From assembly GCA_900547305.1 (NCBI GenBank), contig URGH01000106.1:1-6003 (forward strand): a DNA stretch of 6,003 nt, given 5' to 3'. The position numbers and the translations under genes were made by a program. Source of the DNA: an uncultured Oscillospiraceae bacterium (lineage in GTDB: Bacteria; Bacillota; Clostridia; Oscillospirales; Acutalibacteraceae). Each line of letters starts with the position of its first letter. The stretch's first letter is position 1. The notes under the pieces are model-generated. The model worked only from the letters and a program-made list of their open reading frames with translations. It was not told the DNA's origin and did not search any database. Shown here piece after piece: positions 1 through 4,530 of the stretch.

Positions 1-78
1 ATCTTATTTTTTCTTCGTAGGCTCTACTTGCTTACCCCAACATTTATTATAGAGCTCTTTTATTTTATTCTGAAAAAC

Positions 79-1239
79 TTAAATTATCCTTACTCTTATA
101 ACTCCGTCAATCGCGCCTATTTTATCGGCAACATCGGATACATCGGTCTTACCGACATCGAGCATAGTATATGCATAATCCCCGCGCGATTTATTAAGCA
201 GGTTTTCAATGTTTACATTATTGCCCGCAAATATTCCCGTAATTGCGGTAAGCATATTCGGAATATTTTTGTGAATAACGCAAATTCTGCTTTCACCGCT
301 GCGCGGCATTACAATTTCAGGCAGGTTTACGGAATTTACAATATTACCGTTTTCAATATAGTCTATAAGCTCCTTAGCAGCCATTCCCGCGCAGTTATCC
401 TCCGATTCGGGGGTTGAAGCGCCGAGGTGCGGTATTGCAATAACGCCCTGTGCGCCCAAAATATCGTCCGACGGAAAATCGGTTACATAAGACGCCACCT
501 TGCCCGATTCAAGCGCCGCCAAAAGGTCTGCGCTGTTTACAAGCCCGCCGCGCGCGAAATTGAGTATACGCACGCCGTCACGCATTTTGGCAATAGACGC
601 GGCGTTTATAAGGTTTTTGGTAGAGTCGGTCAGCGGTACGTGAACGGTTATATAATCGCACTTTTCAAAAATTTCGTTTATATCGAAAATATGCACCGCG
701 TTGTGGGTTAAGTTCCATGCCGATTTAACCGAGAGGTACGGGTCATAGCCGAATACTTTCATTCCGAGGGCGTTTGCGGCGTTCGCCACCATAACGCCGA
801 TAGCGCCGAGACCTATAACGCCGAGGGTCTTGCCCTTTATTTCAGGGCCTGCAAAAGCGCCCTTGCCCTTTTCAACCTCTTTGCCTACATCCGCGCCGTC
901 ACCCTTAAGGGTCTTAGCCCACTCAATACCCGAAACCACGCGGCGCGAGCTGATAAGCAGACCCGCTATAACAAGCTCCTTAACGGCGTTTGCATTAGCG
1001 CCGGGGGTATTGAATACAACTATTCCCTGCTCTGAGCAGCGGTCAATCGGTATATTGTTTGTTCCCGCACCCGCGCGTGCTATGGCTTTAAGGCTTGCGG
1101 GAAATTCCACATCGTGCAGCGCAGCCGAGCGCACAATAGCGCCGTCGGCATTTTCCACCTCGTCGCCTACGGTGTATTTATCGTCAAAGGCTTCAAGCCC
1201 TGTTTTGGAGATTTTATTATAGGTTTTAATTTTATACAT
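79..1239 (-). CDS. serA: D-3-phosphoglycerate dehydrogenase, short form with C-terminal ACT domain
   Basis: Oxidises 3-phosphoglycerate to 3-phosphohydroxypyruvate with NAD+, the first step of serine synthesis; cytosolic. The 386-residue product has a split substrate domain (about 1-95 and 280-310), a Rossmann NAD domain with GLGAIG at 143-148 and the NAD-selecting Asp166 in GYDPY, the substrate Arg230 in NFARGG, and the catalytic His271 in PHLGAST. A compact ACT domain (about 318-386) starts at SRICVIHKNIPNML and could bind an amino acid such as serine. It lacks the extra intervening domain of the longest SerA forms. Where most family members have a DVFxxEP motif, this one reads VTDFPSDD (252-259), so an Asp replaces the usual catalytic Glu. 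The ATG overlaps the serC stop codon by one base (TAATG) and is preceded by AGAAGGAG at 1248-1255 with 8 bases of spacing, so the start is firm and translation is probably coupled to serC. The paralogous family includes other 2-hydroxyacid dehydrogenases, but the serC neighbour and the ACT domain settle the role. Confidence 0.95.
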   Translation of the reverse strand: MYKIKTYNKISKTGLEAFDDKYTVGDEVENADGAIVRSAALHDVEFPASLKAIARAGAGTNNIPIDRCSEQGIVVFNTPGANANAVKELVIAGLLISSRRVVSGIEWAKTLKGDGADVGKEVEKGKGAFAGPEIKGKTLGVIGLGAIGVMVANAANALGMKVFGYDPYLSVKSAWNLTHNAVHIFDINEIFEKCDYITVHVPLTDSTKNLINAASIAKMRDGVRILNFARGGLVNSADLLAALESGKVASYVTDFPSDDILGAQGVIAIPHLGASTPESEDNCAGMAAKELIDYIENGNIVNSVNLPEIVMPRSGESRICVIHKNIPNMLTAITGIFAGNNVNIENLLNKSRGDYAYTMLDVGKTDVSDVADKIGAIDGVIRVRII

Positions 1240-2321
1240 TACGCGTTCTCCTTCTCAAACTTCTTCATAAACTCAACCAGCTTTTCAACGCCCTCTACCG
1301 GCATTGCATTATAAATGGAGGCGCGCATACCGCCCACGGTTCTGTGACCCTTAATGTTTACAAAGTCCGCTTTTTTAGCCTCGGCTACAAACTTAGCGTC
1401 CAGTTCCTCGCTGCCGGTTACAAACGGAACATTCATAAGCGAGCGGTCCTCGGGAACAACCGTGCCCTTGAAGAGCTTGCTGTTATCAAGAAAATCGTAA
1501 AGAATTTTAGCCTTTTTCTCGTTGATCTTCTTCATTTCTTCAAGTCCGCCTATTTTCTTTATCCACTTAAAGGTAAGTCCCGCAATATAAATTGCATAGC
1601 AGGGCGGGGTGTTGAACATTGAGCCGTTATCGGCATGGGTTGCGTAATTCAGCATTGTGGGGGTAATATCCATAGCGTGACCGATTAGATCCTTGCGAAT
1701 TATAACAATGGTAACGCCCGCAGGAGCAACGTTTTTCTGCGCGCCCGCATACAAAACGCCGAATTTTGTAACGTCGATAGGCTCTGAGAGTATGCAACTT
1801 GAAATATCAGCCACAAGCGGAACGTCGCCCGTATCGGGCAGCTCGTGGTATTTTGTGCCGTAAATTGTGTTGTTCATGCAAATATGAACGTAATCGGCCT
1901 CGGGGTCAAAATCGGCGCGGGTGGTTTTCGGAATATAAGAGAAAGTCTTATCGGCACTGGTAGCAACCGCTCTCGCCTTGCCGTAGCGCGCAGCCTCTTT
2001 ATAAGCCTTGTTAGCCCACTGACCGGTTATAATATAATCCGCCTTGCCGTTTTTGGTCATAAGGTTCAGCGGCACCATTGCAAACTGGGTTGAAGCGCCG
2101 CCCTGCAAAAACAGCACGTCGTAATTATCGGGAATATTCATAATTTCGCGGAGGTTCTTCTCCGTTTCGTCAAATATTGCCTGATATTCCTTAGAGCGGT
2201 GGGACATCTCCATAACCGACTGACCCGTTTCGCCGTATTCCATCATTTCCGCAGCGGCGGTCTTCAAAACGTCCTCGGGCAGCATTGAGGGACCCGCGCT
2301 GAAATTATAAACTCTCGCCAT
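1239..2321 (-). CDS. serC: phosphoserine aminotransferase (PLP-dependent)
   Basis: Transfers the amino group of glutamate to 3-phosphohydroxypyruvate, giving O-phosphoserine; the enzyme often also serves pyridoxal phosphate synthesis. From the chosen start the protein has 360 residues, the normal family length. It begins with the family signature MARVYNFSAGPSMLP. Visible residues are the substrate-binding HR pair at 41-42, the phosphate-gripping GGASTQF at 74-80, Trp102 that stacks on the cofactor, Asp172 (ADISS) that contacts the pyridine nitrogen, the PLP Schiff-base Lys196 in AGAQKN, and the C-terminal GHRTVGGMRAS with two further arginines. The frame stays open 15 codons upstream to an ATG at 2366, but that ATG lies inside the -10 box of the promoter and so would not be in the message; the ATG at 2321 has GGAGG 8 bases before it. 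It is the first gene of a serC-serA operon. No gene for phosphoserine phosphatase (serB) is in the window. Confidence 0.97.
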   Translation of the reverse strand: MARVYNFSAGPSMLPEDVLKTAAAEMMEYGETGQSVMEMSHRSKEYQAIFDETEKNLREIMNIPDNYDVLFLQGGASTQFAMVPLNLMTKNGKADYIITGQWANKAYKEAARYGKARAVATSADKTFSYIPKTTRADFDPEADYVHICMNNTIYGTKYHELPDTGDVPLVADISSCILSEPIDVTKFGVLYAGAQKNVAPAGVTIVIIRKDLIGHAMDITPTMLNYATHADNGSMFNTPPCYAIYIAGLTFKWIKKIGGLEEMKKINEKKAKILYDFLDNSKLFKGTVVPEDRSLMNVPFVTGSEELDAKFVAEAKKADFVNIKGHRTVGGMRASIYNAMPVEGVEKLVEFMKKFEKENA

Positions 2322-2329
2322 AATATTTT

Positions 2330-2334
2330 CCTCC
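2330..2334 (-). promoter_or_regulatory. ribosome binding site deciding the serC start
   Basis: On the minus strand a perfect GGAGG sits 8 bases upstream of the ATG at 2321. It fixes the serC start at MARVYNF instead of the in-frame ATG at 2366. Confidence 0.9.
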
Positions 2335-2364
2335 GTAGCAGTTTTATCTTTAACATTGTAATAC

Positions 2365-2393
2365 ATTATATTACCATTTTATTCATTTGTCAA
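2365..2393 (-). promoter_or_regulatory. sigma-A promoter of serC-serA
   Basis: Read on the minus strand, TTGACA (2393-2388) is separated by exactly 17 bases from TATAAT (2370-2365). Both hexamers are perfect matches to the housekeeping consensus. Transcription should begin near 2358, leaving a leader of only about 37 bases, too short for a T-box or other riboswitch. Control of the operon, if any, would therefore be by a protein at or upstream of the promoter. Confidence 0.85.
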
Positions 2394-2428
2394 TAGGATT
2401 GTTAAAAATATATCAATAATTTTTTATT

Positions 2429-2440
2429 ATTTTCGAAAAT
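2429..2440. repeat. 12-bp perfect palindrome in the serC/MATE intergenic strip
   Basis: ATTTTCGAAAAT is a perfect palindrome. It lies 36 bp upstream of the serC -35 box and 43 bp upstream of the -35 box of the MATE gene, between the two divergent promoters. It could be a binding site for a dimeric regulator, but short AT-rich palindromes also arise by chance, so function is unproven. Confidence 0.4.
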
Positions 2441-2449
2441 TGGAAAAAG

Positions 2450-2473
2450 TTTGTTATTTTTTTAACAAATAAC
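2450..2473. repeat. overlapping inverted repeats upstream of the MATE promoter
   Basis: Two dyads overlap. TTTGTTA (2450-2456) pairs with TAACAAA (2463-2469) across six T, and GTTATTT (2453-2459) pairs with AAATAAC (2467-2473). They end 10 bp before the -35 box at 2483. The position suits an activator or repressor site, or simply an AT-rich UP-type element. No gene reads into it from either side, so a terminator role is unlikely. Confidence 0.4.
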
Positions 2474-2482
2474 CTTTAGTAC

Positions 2483-2511
2483 TTGACTTTTCCTATTATA
2501 TATAATATACT
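2483..2511 (+). promoter_or_regulatory. sigma-A promoter of the MATE gene
   Basis: TTGACT (2483-2488) and TATACT (2506-2511) are 17 bases apart, five of six matches to consensus in each hexamer. A closer TATAAT at 2501-2506 is only 12 bases from the -35 box and is less likely to be used. The expected start near 2518 gives a leader of about 27 bases ahead of an AAAGGA ribosome site at 2528-2533. Confidence 0.75.
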
Positions 2512-2544
2512 ACCTCTCACTATGCAGAAAGGAATATTGAAAAA

Positions 2545-3876
2545 ATGTCGGAATTATCGGGTCATTTCGGATTAAAAAGACTTTTCCGTTTTACCTATCC
2601 ATCAATAATAATGCTCGTGTTCACCTCGATTTACGGCGTGGTGGACGGCTTTTTCGTTTCTAATTACGCCGGAAAAACGCCCTTTGCGTCGGTTAATTTC
2701 ATAATGCCGGTGCTTATGATACTCGGTTGTATAGGCTTTATGTTCGGCACGGGCGGCAGCGCGCTCATTGCCAAAAATTTGGGCGAGGGCGAAAAAGAGA
2801 AAGCCGACAACACCTTTTCGCTTGTGGTTTTCGCCGCCGCGTTAATAGGCACCGCGCTTGCAATTATCGGAATAATTTTTTTGCCGCAAATATCGGCGCT
2901 TTTCGGCGCAGAGGGCAGGCTGCTAACGGATTCCGTGCTGTACGGCAGAATAATACTTATTGCCCTGCCCTTTTCAATTTTGCAGTATGAGTTCCAGTGC
3001 CTTTTCGCAACCTCGGGCAAACCGAAATTAGGGCTTTATGTAACGGTTGCGGCGGGCGTTACCAATATGGTGCTCGACTGGCTTTTCGTAGCCGTTTTTG
3101 ATTGGAGCATAGCGGGCGCGGCGGCTGCCACGGCATTCAGTCAGCTTGTGGGCGGCATTTACCCCGTAATTTATTTTATGCGGCGAAACAACAGCCTTTT
3201 AAGGCTCGGAAAATTCAAATATGACGGCAAGGCGCTTGCAAAATCCTGCACAAACGGCTCTTCGGAGCTTATGAGCAGCATTTCTTCCTCGGTCGTCAGT
3301 ATGCTTTATAACATTCAGCTTATGAAATACGCGGGGGAAAACGGTATTGCGGCATATGGCGTGCTTATGTATGTAAGTATGATTTTCCAGGCAATATTTA
3401 TAGGCTACGCGGTAGGCACTGCCCCCATCGTCAGCTTTAATTTCGGCGCAAAAAATAATGCCGAGCTTAAAAGCCTTTTAAGAAAAAGCGGCGGGATAAT
3501 AGGTGTTTGCGCGGTTGTTATGTTTTTATCGGGCGAGATTTTGTCCGCTCCACTCTCAAGGCTTTTCGTAGGCTACGATCCGGAGCTGTTTAAAATGACA
3601 AACCACGCGTTTTCAATCTTCTCGTTTTCTTTCCTGCTCTCGGGCTTTTCGGTATTCGGCTCTTCTTTCTTTACCGCATTAAACGACGGGTTGACCTCCG
3701 CCGTTATATCCTTTATGCGTACCCTCGTTTTCCAGATTACCGCAGTTATTCTGTTCCCTATTATATGGGATATAGACGGCATCTGGCTCTCAATAGTGGG
3801 GGCGGAGATAATGTCAATTACCGTAACCGCCGTTTTTCTTGTTGTAAAGCGCAAGAAATACGGGTACTGGAAATAA
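2545..3876 (+). CDS. MATE-family multidrug/cation antiporter (MepA-like)
   Basis: An integral membrane protein of 443 residues, the usual MATE length, expected to expel drugs or metabolites in exchange for Na+ or H+. The sequence divides into two halves of about six membrane segments. Strongly hydrophobic stretches can be seen near 14-36, 50-73, 91-113, 133-154, 164-184, 188-211, 245-260, 271-294, 314-334, 352-376, 384-405 and 412-434, and the C-terminal tail VKRKKYGYWK is basic. The first half has the motif FTSIYGVVDGFFVSN (26-40) and then MFGTGGSALIAKNLGEG (66-82), typical of clostridial MepA-like pumps; the second half has the matching GTAPIVSFNFGAKN (291-304), the expected pseudo-repeat. 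The substrate cannot be read from the sequence. The ATG follows AAAGGA by 11 bases. The gene stands alone and is divergent from serC; the stop codon is followed after 5 bp by a repeat. No convincing terminator is seen before that repeat. Confidence 0.93.
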   Translation: MSELSGHFGLKRLFRFTYPSIIMLVFTSIYGVVDGFFVSNYAGKTPFASVNFIMPVLMILGCIGFMFGTGGSALIAKNLGEGEKEKADNTFSLVVFAAALIGTALAIIGIIFLPQISALFGAEGRLLTDSVLYGRIILIALPFSILQYEFQCLFATSGKPKLGLYVTVAAGVTNMVLDWLFVAVFDWSIAGAAAATAFSQLVGGIYPVIYFMRRNNSLLRLGKFKYDGKALAKSCTNGSSELMSSISSSVVSMLYNIQLMKYAGENGIAAYGVLMYVSMIFQAIFIGYAVGTAPIVSFNFGAKNNAELKSLLRKSGGIIGVCAVVMFLSGEILSAPLSRLFVGYDPELFKMTNHAFSIFSFSFLLSGFSVFGSSFFTALNDGLTSAVISFMRTLVFQITAVILFPIIWDIDGIWLSIVGAEIMSITVTAVFLVVKRKKYGYWK

Positions 3877-3881
3877 TAAAT

Positions 3882-3916
3882 AATTCGGAATTATGAATGC
3901 GGAATGCGGAATTAAA
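3882..3916 (+). repeat. GGAATGCGGAATT-type repeat, left copy
   Basis: This 35-bp sequence matches the reverse complement of 4496-4530 at 30 of 35 positions, including 17 of 17 from CGGAATGCGG to the end. It is itself built of short repeated AATTCGG / AATGCGG units and contains AATTCGGAATT, a small palindrome. It starts 5 bp after the stop codon of the MATE gene. From memory, similar sequences are dispersed in Oscillospiraceae genomes, but that has not been checked here. Confidence 0.75.
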
Positions 3917-3957
3917 TTATCGATATATACTTTGCAAATAAACAAAGGTCTGTAACA

Positions 3958-4088
3958 ACCCCTCAGTCAGCTTCGCTGACAGCTCCCCTTACACAGGGGA
4001 GCCAACGGCTTGTACAAACCAAAGGCTCCCTTCTTTTTGACGTAAGTCAAAACAGAGGGGAGCTGACGCCTTTAGGCGGCTGAGGGGT
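3958..4088. mobile_element. MITE-like nested palindromic element, about 131 bp, non-coding
   Basis: The ends are inverted repeats: ACCCCTCAG (3958-3966) against CTGAGGGGT (4080-4088), and further in CAGCTCCCCT against AGGGGAGCTG. Four hairpins lie inside: GTCAGC-TTC-GCTGAC (3966-3980), GCTCCCCT-TACAC-AGGGGAGC (3982-4002), GCTCCCTTCT (4025-4034) with AGAGGGGAGC (4054-4063) enclosing TTTTGAC-GTAA-GTCAAAA (4035-4052), and CGCC-TTTA-GGCG (4067-4078). The first and last hairpins hold equivalent positions in the two ends though their bases differ. No open frame of note and no transposase is present, so it would have to be moved by another protein, if mobile at all. I see no clear target duplication. 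I recall similar CCCTCAGTC...CAGCTCCC elements as abundant in gut Clostridia. It lies between convergent genes, and its hairpins lack a following T-run, so it is not a normal terminator. Confidence 0.7.
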
Positions 4089-4104
4089 ATTAAAATTTAA
4101 AATA

Positions 4105-4335
4105 TCACCTTTTCGGATAAGGCATTTTTTTAGGAAAACCCAAAATATAATCGGTTGAAACATTGTAGTACTTGCAAAGCGTTATTAAATGCTCAATCGG
4201 CAGCGGTCGTTTACCGCTTTCATAATCGCTTACAGCCGATTGTGATGTGTTGAGAATTTCAGCAAGTTTCTTTTGGCTTATTTTCGGCTCGCTGTCTTCT
4301 CTTAAATCCCTTAAAATTTCATAGTATTCTTTCAT
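4105..4335 (-). CDS. small XRE/Cro-C1-type helix-turn-helix regulator
   Basis: A 76-residue protein that is almost only a DNA-binding domain. After a short lead (MKEYYEILRDLRED), residues 21-28 (QKKLAEIL) and 31-39 (SQSAVSDYE) form the helix-turn-helix, followed by the XRE hallmark YESGKRPLP (38-46), a further helix pair (IEHLITLCKYYNVS) and the family ending TDYILGFPKK. It ends PYPKR with no effector or protease domain. The likely role is a repressor or activator that binds DNA as a dimer; targets are unknown. An in-frame GTG at 4344 was not used as the start because it falls within the ribosome site; the ATG at 4335 is correctly spaced. It is an orphan: no toxin, integrase or phage gene adjoins it. 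It lies in an AT-rich segment bounded by inverted repeats, 16 bp from the palindromic element, convergent with the MATE gene and downstream of the pyrG terminator. Confidence 0.85.
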   Translation of the reverse strand: MKEYYEILRDLREDSEPKISQKKLAEILNTSQSAVSDYESGKRPLPIEHLITLCKYYNVSTDYILGFPKKMPYPKR

Positions 4336-4343
4336 ATATACCA

Positions 4344-4351
4344 CTTCCTTT
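4344..4351 (-). promoter_or_regulatory. ribosome binding site of the XRE gene
   Basis: Minus-strand AAAGGAAG ends 8 bases before the ATG at 4335. The competing upstream GTG at 4344-4342 shares its first base with this site, which rules it out as the start. Confidence 0.75.
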
Positions 4352-4360
4352 TTTAATTTA

Positions 4361-4388
4361 ATATTATAATAACATAAAATTTATTCAA
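4361..4388 (-). promoter_or_regulatory. possible promoter of the XRE gene
   Basis: On the minus strand TTGAAT (4388-4383) is followed after 16 bases by TAATAT (4366-4361), overlapping a perfect TATAAT (4368-4363) that is only 14 bases away. The hexamers are reasonable but the spacing is short, so this is a tentative call. The next site upstream, a dyad at 4388-4404, abuts the -35 box. Confidence 0.4.
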
Positions 4389-4404
4389 ATGCGCACTGCG
4401 CATT
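4388..4404. repeat. 17-bp perfect dyad upstream of the XRE gene
   Basis: AATGCGCA and TGCGCATT flank a single central C, giving a perfect 8+1+8 inverted repeat. It touches the putative -35 box of the XRE gene, which suits an autoregulatory operator. A second small inverted repeat, CATTC-AAAC-GAATG, follows at 4401-4414. The AATGCG core also resembles the repeats at 3882 and 4496, so it may instead be a relic of that repeat family. Confidence 0.5.
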
Positions 4405-4430
4405 CAAACGAATGCAATTTAATAATTCAA

Positions 4431-4483
4431 CAAATAAAAACCGGAGCTTGCAAGGAAAATTTCATCCTTACAAGCTCCGGTTT
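4431..4483 (-). terminator. rho-independent terminator of pyrG
   Basis: AAACCGGAGCTTG (4438-4450) pairs perfectly over 13 bp with CAAGCTCCGGTTT (4471-4483); after one mismatch five more pairs form (AAGGA/TCCTT) around an 8-base loop. Read on the minus strand the stem is followed by TTTTTATTTG, a proper T-rich tail. It lies 31 bp past the pyrG stop codon. The plus-strand side reads TTTAATTTT after the stem, so weaker termination in the other direction is possible. Confidence 0.88.
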
Positions 4484-4495
4484 AATTTTCGCGCT

Positions 4496-4530
4496 TTTAA
4501 TTCCGCATTCCGAATTACGAATTCCGCATT
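4496..4530 (-). repeat. GGAATGCGGAATT-type repeat, right copy, overlapping the end of pyrG
   Basis: The inverted partner of the repeat at 3882-3916 (30 of 35 bases equal after reverse complementing, with an unbroken 17-base match at 4496-4512). It spans the pyrG stop codon (4515-4517) and the four codons before it, so the C-terminal residues MRNS and the stop are made from repeat sequence. Confidence 0.75.

Noticed and set aside
21..61. Possible terminator on the plus strand, GCTCTA (21-26) with TAGAGC (50-55) followed by a T-rich stretch
   Set aside because: Only six pairs around a 23-base loop, and no plus-strand gene is seen leading into it. On the minus strand, downstream of serA, no T-run follows. 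I see no gene in 1-78 either.
28..1314. Several open frames on the plus strand opposite serA (28-417, 427-711, 830-1222, 1114-1314)
   Set aside because: They lie antisense to a fully supported gene, have no family-like motifs or good ribosome sites, and arise from the codon bias of the real frame.
2322..2358. T-box or other riboswitch ahead of serC
   Set aside because: The predicted leader is only about 37 bases and has no terminator hairpin or T-box core.
2319..2366. Longer serC starting at the ATG at 2366
   Set aside because: That ATG overlaps the -10 box of a consensus promoter, and the 15 extra residues (MYYNVKDKTATEENI) do not belong to the family; GGAGG precedes the inner ATG.
2501..2506. 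TATAAT as the -10 box of the MATE gene
   Set aside because: It is a perfect hexamer but only 12 bases from the TTGACT box; TATACT at 2506-2511 has the proper 17-base spacing.
3882..4530. CRISPR array or toxin-antitoxin module
   Set aside because: The repeats are two inverted copies and not regularly spaced direct repeats, and no second small gene adjoins the XRE gene to act as a toxin.
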